A stretch of 64,000 nt of DNA from Nilaparvata lugens (GCF_014356525.2 NC_052504.1:62141086-62205085), one strand, 5' to 3'. Numbered from the stretch's first letter, positions 13,506-24,594 are shown. Notes: generated by a model not told the origin, from the letters alone. Numbers and translations are program-made.

Positions 13506-13516
13506 CCCCCTCCCCT
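13506..13516 (-). other. Polypurine tract candidate
   Basis: On the minus strand this reads AGGGGAGGGGG, 6 bases upstream of the start of the direct repeat. It is the only such tract nearby and matches the position expected for second-strand priming of a minus-strand LTR element. Confidence 0.35.
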
Positions 13517-13581
13517 AAAAAGACGATTTCACCAAAATTTCATTCACTCTTAATTTGCTTTCACACTAACACTTGACACTA

Positions 13582-13968
13582 TTATCTGGTCGACATCAAG
13601 CCTGGAGCTGGGACCTGGAACAGCCCTTCGATATGGATGGGGGTGGTCGAAGAGATGCACCCATGCACCCGACGGTAGTACCCAGACATCTCAGCCAGTG
13701 GTAGGTGGTTGACATCAGCGCAAACTGCAATACAGCTGTAGGTCAGTTCTGGCAGTCGGAAGCCAGTCAGCTGTTTGCTGGCCTCACCGACATCAGGAAG
13801 TCAGCATCCTCCCGGAACAGTGGACATCACATCAGCAGTAGCAATGATGTCATCGGGAGTGGGGCATAGATGGAATGGCCCAATCGCTCTTGCACACAGT
13901 AGCCTCTTGTAGACAGGCCGTGATATCCCAGAAGACAAATAAATCACTGTTTCTTCCAACAGGAACTA
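13582..13968 (-). pseudogene. Unrecognised GC-richer open frame with one internal stop
   Basis: The minus strand stays open for about 128 codons with a single TGA (near 13802), ending at a TAA at 13582-13584, some 65 bases before the polypurine tract. Composition is near 50 percent GC, unlike the surroundings. The translation includes RPVYKRLLCARAIGPFH and SGYYRRVHGCISS. I do not recognise the family. Its position just before the polypurine tract would suit the last coding segment of an LTR element. It may equally be chance or a captured exon. Confidence 0.3.
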
Positions 13969-15762
13969 ACCTTTTCAACTGTTATCACTCAACATTTCAT
14001 CAAAACTCACAACTTACATGAGAGTTGGGTGTGCCAGACCCAGAAAAATTTACTAACACTGTAGCTCAAAATAGAAATGACCGGGCCCTTTAAAATTAAC
14101 TCAACTCAAAATATTCACTTTTCACATAAGACAACAATAAATTTGAACGCATAATATATTTCCTAAAACTTCAAATAATTTCCAAAGTCATTATCAACTG
14201 TCATTTCATTATCTCGTATCAATTAATTTCGAAATTAATTACAATTATTCTATCTCTCTAACTACGCTTTCGGAACAATAGCCTGCCAGCTTGCATTTTC
14301 AGATTACCCTTCAATATTGTAGTCATAACGTCCAACTAATTATTGATTCAATTATCTATTACGTTTTCAACTATTTTCCGTTTGTCTCTACCACTGTTTA
14401 TTCGATATTCCTTCTCATGTTCTTCTTCCCCTTCTCTCGTTTCATTCGAGTCTTGAGAAAAAAAAATTATAATCTCGATTTACTGTTTTACTCTTATTTC
14501 CATTGTTCTCATCGCACAGTCCAAGGGGTATTCTCTTCTCTTTCCAACCGTTACTTTCTCTCTCATTCTTACTCACACTTGTTGATCTTTTATATCTCTA
14601 ATACACAATATACAGATTCTCTCTCTCATCAAATCAACTATCTATCTTTCAATTATTCAGGTCAGATCTACTCGCAGCTTTAGTTTAGTCAAATAATAGA
14701 ACTAAACCATGAAATAAAATACTTCCACTATTTCTTATTGATTGGCCAATTTCCCTATCGCCCTCTTAAGAACCAGCATAGTCGAAAATGCCTACAATCA
14801 AGAATTACTACAACTATGGATTCCCGATCCATGTTCATAACACCAGTTCACCCAACTGTGTTATCTCTCTCATTGAATTTCCCGAATTCAATCTCACCTT
14901 GGGATTCCCGATCCCAAAACCTCTCAGTCCCGCTGAATCGTCGTCATCACTCGATAACACCGCCTGTATTATCCTCAGTACCTCAGACCCGCTGAGTAAA
15001 AAAAAAATCACATCCTTATCCATTTTACCTTATTTACCAATAATTTCTGCCCAGAATAAACCGAAATCTCAAATTACAACCTACTCGATCCAGCCGCAAA
15101 GTGAGTATTCAGTTCAAACGGGCGGAAATAATACTATTCATTCATCATTCTTCCATAATATGAAATCCAATCATCTCAATCTACCGCACATCCTTGGACT
15201 ATCTCTCACAAAACATTATTTTAAAACAATTCCACACAAAATTTTCCTTGACGAACTACGGTAATCACATTTGAACATAAAATTACATTACAACGTTTTT
15301 CAATTCAACAAAAATTCATTTCTCTCTATTAAACAATGCGTTCTACATTTTCTATAATTCCATCAGTCTGGTGCAATGTTGCCAACTTTTGCAGTCACCG
15401 GAAAGCTCATGTTACAAATTTCTATTCCATTGTTCCAGATCTTGGAATCGAATTTCACTCGGCAATATTCCCAAGCTCAACAACGGATAACTGATTTTCA
15501 TCTTCATAATATGTTCAACTACAAAATAATTTTCAATTCAAATTTCCAGATTTCAAAACTCCTTTCATAACAGAAACTAACACTTTTCATCTCAAAATAT
15601 TTCACGTATCACACTTACATAGTTATGTTATCACAATAAAATGTTATGTTCCTGCTCATGTTACTAAGAAATTATTAATTTTGAAACAGGCTGTTTTCTC
15701 AATACTTCTTATTAATCCACAAAACTATTGATTAATCTGGCATTTGAATGTTTGTCATTTTT
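13969..15762. other. Pyrimidine-rich AT-rich stretch, no supported gene
   Basis: The plus strand is strongly C+T biased, which keeps frames open (130 codons at 14291-14683, 158 codons at 14788-15264) without recognisable domains. I read these as by-products of base bias. If the surrounding LTR element is real, this is its eroded internal region. Confidence 0.5.
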
Positions 15763-15957
15763 GCAGACAAACCCCACACCTGACACCATTATGTAAGCGG
15801 TGGAGGTATTTTTAACCCTACACCACACCTGATATATTTGTCTCTATTTAGTTTAATCTTCCAAAATATGAAATATATAAGAATACATGTGGTTCGATAG
15901 TCATTCTTGCAGACTATACCACCGCTGGCCACCAATGTAAACGGAGGGGGGTTGTTT
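15763..15957 (-). repeat. Duplicated primer-binding-site-like leader
   Basis: Two related blocks, about 15763-15812 and 15907-15957. In minus orientation each reads a CCTCC block, TTACAT, then TGGTGTCAGG (first) or TGGTGGCCAG (second), then a GG-rich segment and GTCTGCAARAATGAC. TGGTGTCAG after a CA-type end is a known class of LTR-element primer binding site. Presence of two copies suggests a tandem duplication of the leader. Supports a minus-strand LTR element lying to the left. Confidence 0.4.
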
Positions 15958-16503
15958 CTTCTTTTCTTCAATATTTGCTAAAATTATGCTATTAAATCTC
16001 TATTTGAATCCTTGATTGGTTGGGAGCTTTTAGTGGATTCGTTCATTCAAATGCACAGATTATCATCATTAACTAATTGTCACCTATTCTAGCAGCTAGC
16101 AACGAGTCAGGAACTTCAATGAAAAATACTAATAAAATTTAACTTCAGGTTTATTGAACTCTAAGTGAATAGAACGAATTGCTAAGAGTCAGGTAACATG
16201 TCGAATTTTCAAACAGAACAAAGTGATTCAGCAATTGATTCACAAAAAAACAATATATATTCAATACCAATCTACACATTTTGGGAACCTGCTAACTTGC
16301 TGCATTTAAATTTGGGCCTCGGTCATTCTATGAAATTGAATTTTGTGCTTGATAAGAAAAACAATAAAAGTTCGGCACTCACCATTTTAACAATATTCGA
16401 ACTTGAACTCTTCAGAAACACTTACATACGCTTAATAAAACTCACTATATTTGAACTCACACGCACAAATAATTTCCTGGTTCTACTCTCACTAACAATA
16501 TTA
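15958..16503. other. Sequence between the leader-like block and the direct repeat
   Basis: AT-rich; a 110-codon plus frame (16198-16530) has no recognisable motif. If the LTR model is right this is the R/U5 part of the 5' LTR, whose counterpart in the left copy is missing. Confidence 0.35.
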
Positions 16504-17276
16504 AATTTTGGTTTCTATTTAACTACATAAAAATTACTGATAACAGAAAACTTAGCAAATTGTCCCTCTGAATGGGAGATGGGCCCAATCAGAGGACCGA
16601 GGCTCGCACACCGTTACATGTTTTCCCAGTTACATCTCAATTCCAACTGTGGCCTTTTCACTGAAAATTATTCCCCCTCCACGAGCATTGAGCATAACTT
16701 CCAGTGGAAAAGCCAAAGCTGCAAAAGGTCAATGGTCGTACAATTCCCAAATACAGTAGCTTTTTCGACAAGAAATTGAAACTGCATTTGAAAAATGCAC
16801 GAAAATTGCTTTAATTTCGACAACTCAAATCAAATCAAATCAAACTGTTTATTCCTCAAAAACAAAAACACAATACATGTTATAGCAGCAATAAAACTCA
16901 AGATATACACAGAATTATAACATGACTATGAGCCTAGTAGCCTATGTTGATATTATAATGTATATAAAATAAAATTTCTAAAAATACATGACCATGATTA
17001 ACAAAAACTGTGACTGTTAAATTAATAAACATTGATAACTATTATTGCTGTTAACACAAATAACTGTTGAATAGGAGGAAGGTCCCCGCATGGGCTGTGC
17101 CTGAAATAACTAAGCAACAAGTTAGCAAATTCAAACAAGACAGAGTCAATTCTCACACTAAAAACGCAGGGTTCAACAAACAGTAAAATCAAAGTTATTT
17201 CAGTTCAAAAACCTGAAAAATAATATAAGATACACACAAACAACTACAATAATACCCACTCAATATCACACTATTA
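16504..17276 (-). repeat. Second copy of the 13079-13500 repeat, interrupted
   Basis: 16504-16749 and 17104-17276 match the left copy almost base for base, with only scattered substitutions. The 354 bases between them are absent from the left copy and carry a LINE 3' end. The right edge stops at the same base as the left copy (ACTATTA), which argues for a true element boundary. Confidence 0.65.
16750..17103 (-). mobile_element. LINE 3' UTR fragment inserted in the repeat
   Basis: In minus orientation this runs from a CAGCCCATGCGGGGACCTTCC-type block near 17090 through about 250 bases of AT-rich UTR to AATAAACAG and a (TTTGA)n tail at 16825-16843. The layout is that of a 5'-truncated CR1/Jockey-like LINE. 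About 75 extra bases lie beyond the tail. The uninterrupted left copy shows that the whole segment is an insertion. Confidence 0.6.
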
Positions 17277-17278
17277 CA

Positions 17279-17695
17279 CATTTTCTTTCCGATCATTACT
17301 TTTTGAGATATGAGCGCCTGAAGTTTGAATTTTTGGTACGAAACATTTCAAATTCGGTCAGATATAAATCCAAGAGATTCAGAGGATGGATTCTTCATGG
17401 TATTGTTGATTTAGTAGAACGAAAATTCTATGAAAATATAAATTTTTAAAAAAGTTATTCAATTTACCAAAAATAACTCAACTAAAAGTTATTTTTGGCT
17501 ATTTTAAGTAAATTGAATAACTATATTAAAAATTGATATTTTCAGATAACTTTTGTTTTACTAGATCAACAATACCATGAAGAATCCATCCTCTAAATTT
17601 CATGGATTTATATCGTACCGAATTTGAAATGTTCTGTCCCAAAAATTCAAACTTCAGTCGCTCATATCTCAAAAAGTAATGATCGGATAAAAATG
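17279..17695. repeat. Near-perfect palindrome (hairpin element)
   Basis: The left half (17279 to about 17478) reads again in reverse complement from 17695 back to about 17487, including GATCATTACTTTTTGAGATA and AGGATGGATTCTTCATGGTA. The loop at the centre (about 17482) is under 10 bases. Differences between the arms are few. No coding frame. This is typical of fold-back MITE-like elements and would transcribe into a long hairpin RNA. Confidence 0.85.
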
Positions 17696-18100
17696 TTTCC
17701 TGAGAAAACTTTTTCATTTTTATAGCTTGATGATATACAAATCAGAAAATCTGGTGTGGTACACTCACACAACTTTCCTTGCTCATTGAACTGTAAGCCT
17801 AATTCTCAAACGAGAATAATTTAGGGGAATAACATCATGACAATTATTGGCGGCAAAATATTATTTGCAACTACGATCAGACTACTGTATATGTGTATAT
17901 ATAATTATTGTTTTCAGAGTACTTTTTCCTTTGTGTAAATTGTGAAATTAGGTGATTTTTTTAAAAGTCGTCAAAACAGCTGTTCTACAGATGAAATATC
18001 TTGACTATGACTGTGTACTTTTTATAAACTGTTCTACCTACCTCATGCACGAGATGGAGGTTACAAAGTCCATTTCTCAAGGATAGGGTAGACCCCGCAT

Positions 18101-18590
18101 TAGTTCTCCAGGAAAAAGACTCATGCCAGTTCATAGATCTGATAAATAACTATACAGGGTATGAATTTAAAAAAATCGTTAGAGCCGTTTTTGAGAAAAT
18201 CGTGAAAAACATGGTTTTTAGTCATTATCCGCCATTTTTCTCAATAATATTACGGAGCTCCTGAAATTCCCCCAGAAATGAGACTCATGCCAGTTGATAG
18301 GGCTTATAAATAGCTATCCATGGTATAAATTTGAAGAAAATCGTTAAAGCCGTTTTCGAGAAAACCGTGAAAAACATGGTTTTTTCGTCATTATTCGCCA
18401 TTTTTCTCAAGAATATTACAGAGCTCCTGAAATTTTCCCAGAAATGAGACTCATGCCAGTTGATAGGGCTTATAAATAACTATCCATGGTATGAATTTGA
18501 AGAAAATCGATAGAGCCGTTTTCGAGAAAAACGTGAAAAACATGTTTTTTTTAGTAATTATCCGCCATTTTTTCCGCCATCTTGAATTGA
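18101..18590 (+). repeat. Tandem repeat, about 165-bp unit, nearly three copies
   Basis: Units start with TCATGCCAGTT at 18121, 18285 and 18451, giving periods of 164 and 166. Each contains a RCCGTTTTYGAGAAAA block, AACATGKTTTTT and CATTATYCGCCATTTTT. Single related units occur at about 12960-13078 (inverted) and, diverged, at 22485-22650. Confidence 0.85.
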
Positions 18591-18862
18591 ATTTTATTGA
18601 ATTTCTTGTTGTCTGATCCTCATGGTATAAGGACCTTAAGTTTAGAATTTCAAGTCAATCGGTTGATTAGGAATGGAGTTATCGTGTTCACAGACATACA
18701 CACACACACACACACACATACACACACAGACCAACACCCAAAAATCATGTTTTTGGACTCAGGGGGACTTGAAACTTATAGAAAACTTGAAATCAGGGTA
18801 CCTTAATTTTTTTTGGAAAGCAATACTTTCCTTACCTATGGTAATAGGGCAAGGAAAGTAAA
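18476..18862 (+). repeat. Microsatellite-bearing dispersed repeat, copy 2
   Basis: Reverse-complement relative of 12655-13078. It overlaps the last tandem unit, passes through a (CA)n run and ends with the AAGGAAAGT inverted pair near 18860. A plus-strand frame at 18597-18806 translates to nearly the same peptide as in copy 1, with a shorter Thr-His run and the same frame after it. Confidence 0.75.
18695..18728. repeat. (CA)n microsatellite
   Basis: Short dinucleotide run with ATA interruptions, at the position equivalent to the much longer TG run at 12791-12857. Confidence 0.9.
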
Positions 18863-19133
18863 AATAACACATAGTCGAGATATTTCATCTGTAGAACAGC
18901 TGTTTTGACGACTTTTAAAAAATCATCGGATTTCACAATTTACACAAAGGAAAAAGTACTCTGAAAACAATTATATAATTATACACATATACAGAAGTCT
19001 GATCGTAGTTTCAAATAATTATGTTGCCGCCAATTGTCATTATGTTATTTCTCTAAATTATTGTCGTTTAAGAATGAGGCTCCCAGTTCAATGAGCAAGG
19101 AACGTTGTGTGAGTGTACCACACCAGATTTTTT

Positions 19134-19544
19134 TTAGAAAAATCTCACACTACTCTAAAATGAAGTCCGTATGAATTTGATAAAGTTATTTTAATTCTTA
19201 AGGTGAATATATTCATTCAAATGTATTATTAATTTCTATGATTATATTTGTACTGTATATTTCGATTATTATTGAATTATTGATTTGTAATATTTCTAGT
19301 GATTTTGTATTTTGTGTTTTGACGAAATGAAGATTTTGATTTTTTGTATCTTTATTTTATTTTTATCAATTCTATAATCCTCTTTAATAAGAAATATTGA
19401 CCAATGAAGGATTGGCCTTATGACTTAATGGAAAATGTATACTTATCCATGTCTTATTCTGCAAAAGATAATTATGATTTTGAAGTGTTAGATGGAATGA
19501 AGACCGATCAGTGTAATTAATCTATTCAGAATAATCTTCTTCTT
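19134..19544. other. No recognised feature
   Basis: AT-rich, T-rich on the plus strand; no supported gene or repeat. Confidence 0.6.
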
Positions 19545-20308
19545 AGGGTGCCTGTCCGTTTCGAACGTTGGCGATCATATTGGCTATGATGACTTTGTTA
19601 GTTGCGCTCCGGAACAATTGAATGGAGGTTTTTCCAAAGCAGGCTCTGAGGTTGGCCAGCCAGGATATTCTTCTTCGACCTGGGGCTCTCCTACCTTCTA
19701 TTTTGCCCTGCAGTATGCTTTGCAATAGCTCATATCTGCCCTTATTGCGCATTATGTGGCCCAAGTATTGCAACTTCCTGAGTTTTATGATGTTAACCAG
19801 TTCTGGGGCCATATTCATCCTCCTCAACACCTCCTTATTGGTAATTCTATCAGTCCATGGTATCCTCAGGACTCTCCTATACAGCCATAAATAAAATGCT
19901 TGGAGCTTTGCTACTGTGTTTTGCTTTAGAGTCCATGATTCAACACCATACAACAGTACTGAGTACACATAGCACTTCAGTGATCGAATCTTTGTATGCA
20001 AGGTGAAGTCATGGCTCTTGAAAACAGGCCCCATTGTTATGAAAGCACTTTTGGTTTTTGCAATCCGACACCAGATCTCCTGAGAATTATCCCATGACTC
20101 TTTAATCATGGTTCTAAGGTAGGTGTTTTGTGCGACCCTATCAATTTTCGTCTGATCAATGTACAGCTCCGCTCCTTGGATGATCCGCTCTTTACTAAAA
20201 TGATCATGAGCTTTGTTTTGGCTGAGTTTATATCATGTCCATAGGTTTTACTCGTTTCTGCAATCCCATCCATCAGCTTTTGCAGGCTCTCTATGGAATC
20301 AGAGAACA

Positions 20309-20309
<1 letters not shown>
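19545..20309 (-). pseudogene. RTE-type LINE fragment, C-terminal part of reverse transcriptase ORF
   Basis: Minus-strand frames at 20106-20309 and 19543-20109 join across a frameshift near 20108. The upstream frame carries the SLQKLMDGIAETSKTYG segment just after the catalytic FADD block, which itself is missing. The downstream 188-codon frame carries LYGVESWTL, RRVLRIPWTDRITN, KLQYLGHIMRN and GRRAPGRRR, diagnostic of the RTE C-terminal region. The 3' end near 19540 is CTAAGAAGAAGA, as in related copies. The 5' break coincides with the AAT microsatellite. It is non-functional because the catalytic core is absent and the frame is broken. Confidence 0.85.
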
Positions 20310-20484
<175 letters not shown>

Positions 20485-21075
20485 AGCCTTTATTGATGTT
20501 TGAATACATTACAAGCAAGTGCACTTCTAAAACGTTAATATTATTCTGCCGGCGAAATACCCCATGGATTACATCCGTCTGGGGGAAAGGAGTAAGTAAC
20601 ATGATATTTGATTTGAAAACAAATAAAGTTGACATTCTTTTTTAGTTCAAAATAAAGAGATAGAGAAAAAAAACTTGAGCATTAACAATATATTTGTGAA
20701 TTGTCTTTCACGAAGATTACTTTAGAATACAACTCCTTAACTAATGGAAATCAATATTGCCAAGTCGCCCAACGAAAGCAAAAATGATGTCTGTCCAACT
20801 GCTGCCATTCAGGTACTTCAGCTCCTTCCATGTTAGCAAGCCTCTGTTCTGGTTTACGCACAAAGTGAACCACATCCTCTTCTTCTCTCAGTTGCATAGG
20901 GAGCAGAGCTTCACTGCATCATTGAATGTCCAATAATTCTTCGATGTCGTTATTTTGCAGGAGCCTGTATCAAATCGCGAGTAGCAGCCTATTTTTTCTT
21001 CACTCTTAAATGCATACTTAAGATGTTGCTTCACACAGTGGAAACGTTCCATGTTAGAATACTATCACCTTTTTC
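20485..21075 (-). pseudogene. LINE 3' portion with C-terminal CCHC-like segment
   Basis: Minus-strand translation shows a KLCSLCN segment (about 20890-20915), an EEEDVVHF piece in a shifted frame, then LLTWKELKYLNGSSWTDII and a stop near 20757. A CxxC followed by an HF motif and a leucine-rich end is common at the C terminus of LINE ORF2 proteins. After about 270 bases of 3' UTR the element ends with CAATAAAGGCTTTT followed by (ATT)n. An in-frame TGA and a frame change make it a relic. The clade is uncertain (R4/Dong or I-like tails are possible). Confidence 0.6.
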
Positions 21076-22484
21076 CCAGAAATTGAAAGGTCTATGTTCT
21101 TTAAACTTTTTATTTATGTTAACTCTACTAATGAATCCAGCTAAATTGTAAGAAACTACCTCAAATCAATATAGTTGAATATTCCGTATAGTATTATCTT
21201 CCGGATTGACATTTTTCTCTACTTTGGCTGGCCGCGTTTTGTACAAAGATATGAAGTTATGGTCCCTCCAGTTGTAGCTATCGCAGTGTCCTGTTTCTGA
21301 TGGGCGGTTCGTTTACTTCTACGCGACGCAGAGAATGCTGATTGCGAGGCCTTCTCAAAATACTTTTTTAGCGCATCTTCTGTTAAATTATCCCAAGTTG
21401 TAGATATCATGTATATCATGTATATCATGTATATCATTACAATATAATTATTTATAATTTTCATCCCTTCATGAGCAGCATAGATTTTTTTCTGAACCAA
21501 CAGTTGGTTCATAATGATAATGACGACATTTTTGAGTTGGTAATTAACCTTTTTTCAGTGCAGTTAGTGAAAAATAATATGAGAGTACAAAAATGGTTTG
21601 TTTTGGCTACCTGTTGAACCGTGCCATAATTTGATTGCGAATATAATAGCATAGAGGGTTTTCAATACTCTTTACAAGTTGATATGCAACAATGCCCTTG
21701 AATTAATGTCTCATTCTGTGCCTGCGTATGAGGTTTTATCATTTTGGGAAAAACTACCGGTGATATATTAGTATATCAAATTGAAATTCGCTTTGCACGA
21801 GGGAGGATGGGTTGTACAGTATTAAAACGATGCGAGACCTGACGTTCAATTTAATGAATGATGTAACAGAGATTTATGGTCAGTCATAGTGATATGGAGT
21901 TTGTGTGTGGGGGGGGGGGTGATTGTGGGTTCCCGTTTCGTGGTTCAAGGGTAGGGTATGCTGAGGTGGTGGGGTGGAGGGTCTTGATGATGTGGTCGCC
22001 GGGTAGATAGCGCTGGCGGCCGGCTGGCGTCTGGGGACTCTCATCCGCAGAGCCTGAACCTGAATCGTGATGTTTTATCAGAGACACTACCGAACGTCTT
22101 TTGTTGCATGTGGGTTGTCGATACTGCTTATCATTACGTCAGGGGCTTCTATCTTATTGCAAGCCTACCTCAGCTTATTACTCGATTACTTCAGGCTGAA
22201 TAGAGACTCGTGAATGGATAGATGTGATAGGAAAATGACAATGAACGTTTGGCGGTTGCCGGGAGGGGGGAGGGGGGAGCGCTCTGCCGAAACTTGGACA
22301 GTTGTTGAAGATGCATCCCTCTTGACGTGAGTCCCCTCTCAACTTGAATTGAAAGGGTCCTGTGAGATGGTGAGATGATAACGATGCACATAGTATTTTT
22401 TGTAGATTTTATGTTATGAAAAGGAAAACAATCGCTCTTCGTTGAAGTTATACTGTTTTACTTTCAATTTACTGTTTTACATGC
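21076..22484. other. No recognised gene
   Basis: AT-rich with two less AT-rich patches (21890-22080 and 22240-22350). A run of 11 G occurs at 21908-21918 and a GGGAGGGGGGAGGGGGG stretch near 22260. Frames here lack domains. Confidence 0.5.
21404..21437. repeat. Short tandem repeat, 10-bp unit
   Basis: TATATCATG-type decamer repeated about three and a half times. Confidence 0.9.
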
Positions 22485-22650
22485 AATTTAAGATGGCGGC
22501 AAAAATGTTTTCAAAAACAGAGTTTTTCGCGATTTTCTCGGAAACGGCTCCATCGATTTTGATCAAATTCATACCTAAAATAATCATTGACAAGCTCTAT
22601 CAACTGCCACAAGTCCCATATCTGTAGAAATTTCAGGAGCTTTGCCCCAT
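22485..22650 (+). repeat. Diverged unit of the 165-bp repeat family
   Basis: AAGATGGCGGCAAAAATG, TTTTCTCGGAAACGGCTCC and a TTTCAGGAGCTTT block occur in the same order as in 12900-13078 (reversed) and 18101-18590, with many substitutions. Confidence 0.6.
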
Positions 22651-23704
22651 CTATGCAAAGTTTGATTTTAGATTTTTTCCATTCACTGTATCAATGTTAA
22701 TCATCATTATTGTAAAACTGGGAGATGGTTGTTTTTGATTTAAAACTAGCTCTCCATCAATAGATCATTTCATACCAGCAAAATAGAATGAATAGTGATG
22801 ATAAACATAATAATATCATATTTAGTCTGAATATGAAAGAAAACTTTGAAATCCAAGATCCTCATTTGAATAGGAACTATGTTTATTGTTTTTTCATCTG
22901 GGAACATCGCCATACATCAAATTCAAATCCAAATGATAGAATTATCCTTGAGGACTTCTCCTTAAATATTATACTTTTATAATGCGTATAATGTGCGTGT
23001 GTAATGGGAAGTGCGAGATAGATTTTCGAGATGATCAAATGTCCATGCTTATTCGACGGATTTTGAACTCGACTCGGCTATTCTGGCCGGCACTTATGGA
23101 TACAGAATAATCAACCTCCAAATCAAAAACATCAATCACTATAAAAAGTGGCAGGTAAAAATATTTTCATCGATAGATACATGTGATTTAGATTTGAATG
23201 TGATGTATTCAGATGAAAAATCCATAAACAGAGTTCCTTTTCAAATGAGGATGAGTTTTTCTAAAAATACACGCTAATTTGATGGTTGATCACTTGCCAG
23301 ATTACATCCACTAGAGTAACGATGAATGTGAGTTCATTTATATATGACATAGTTTGTTCCAGTCTGCCTCACACACCTTTCTCAGTCTATTCTTGCTACA
23401 CGCTTCATTTGACTTATTCGAGCTCCTGAGCCACATCAATATGAATACAAAACTTCAAGAGTGGATTTTTTTCAGGGATTGTATCTTTTATGAAAAAATC
23501 AAAGACAAAAAACAAGAGTTTGCAAGCCTTAGTGTATTGTTTTTGAGTGAAATGTAATGGAAGATCTCTTCCACCTGAACTTACACCTTGTATTACCTCT
23601 ACTCTCATCACCAATCTTATGCTCCATAACCTGAATAGCGAGCTTTAAAATAAAATTTAATAGCAAATAATTAGCCGTATCATGCTGAGGTGAAACAAAC
23701 AAAA
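22651..23704. other. No recognised feature
   Basis: AT-rich; short frames at 22788-22982 and 23354-23614 are without motif support. Confidence 0.6.
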
Positions 23705-24068
23705 TATGAAAATAATCATTTTTCCAATTAGCTGTAGCTTTTGAACGGTATTGAAATCAGAAAAACGATTTATGGGAGCGGAAAGAGGAGAAAAATTCTT
23801 TATAACCTTGACTACTTTTTGGATTTTTTATCCGAAGTGTTTCACAAGATACGCAACTTTGAATATGCGAGACTGTGAAAATGATCAACGGATCACAAAT
23901 TTTTCGCATATTCAAAGTTGCGTATATTGTGACACATTTCAGATAAAAATCGAAAAAGGAGTCAAGCTTGTAAAGAATTTTTCTCCTCTTCCCGCTCCCA
24001 TTAATCGTTTTTCTGATTTCAATACCGTTCAAAAGTTACAGCTAATTGGAAAAATAATTATTTCCATT
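23705..24068. repeat. Palindrome belonging to a fold-back repeat family
   Basis: The left arm (23705 to about 23885) is the reverse complement of 23900-24064, sharing GAACGGTATTGAAATCAG, GAGGAGAAAAATTCTTTA and GCAACTTTGAATATGCG. The arms are very similar. The right arm continues to the right into sequence collinear with 59690-60480, so this is part of the same family as the large fold-back element at 58920-60669. Confidence 0.85.
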
Positions 24069-24589
24069 TTCTCATTTTTTCTGCGATTTTACTAATATTC
24101 AGGAATCTCTAAAACGAGTAGGATACATGATAGAAACTTGCGATTGGTCTCAAGTGGAAGAGAATTACATGCTCTAAAAGCTACGTTGCCTTAAACCCAT
24201 CTTGCATGACTGTTTATTATCGAAAAACTGTCGAGACTGTGAAAATGAGTAAAATATCGCAAATTCCTTGATTTTTTGAATCGAACGTATCATACCTCAC
24301 GATTATATTTTCACCAACTTCATTCATCTCACATGAAAGAGGAGATTCTGTTCTTTAAATCAAGACCAAGTACCATTTCTTATCATTTCGGGTTACCGAG
24401 ATACATAGTTTTGAATATAGAAATTGGCCATTCCTCTGTGTATTTTAATAGGGGCTAAAATACACTGAGAGAGAATTTTTTTTTATCTAATTTCAGTCAT
24501 TATTCATGATTTTGAACCGCCTTGACGAGTTGAGAAGAATGAGCTGTAGTACGAGGAGATCTGATCATTCTGTCAAAAGTTATGTGTTT
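24069..24589 (+). repeat. Fold-back repeat arm, left of the Gypsy insertion
   Basis: Collinear with about 59870-60370 despite substitutions and indels. A block TGATTTTGAACCGCCTTGACGAG is present in both copies. The family sequence is broken at 24594 by the LTR element and resumes at 28157. Confidence 0.75.
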
Positions 24590-24594
24590 AAAGT
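24590..24594. other. Target-site duplication, left
   Basis: AAAGT immediately outside the left LTR, repeated at 28152-28156. Confidence 0.9.

Larger units (their letters stand above)
17745..19133. mobile_element. Element with about 265-bp terminal inverted repeats
   Basis: The left arm, 17745 to about 18010, begins CTGGTGTGGTACACTCACAC. It matches the reverse complement of the right arm, 18871-19133, at roughly nine bases in ten. Both arms contain TCGTCAAAACAGCTGTTCTA. The 860 bases between them hold a 165-bp tandem repeat and a copy of the microsatellite-bearing repeat. No transposase frame is present, so it is non-autonomous. I could not define a target-site duplication with confidence. 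Confidence 0.75.

Noticed and set aside
14291..15264. Open frames of 130 and 158 codons on the plus strand
   Set aside because: The strand is strongly pyrimidine-rich, which removes stop codons; no domain, signal peptide or repeated motif supports a protein.
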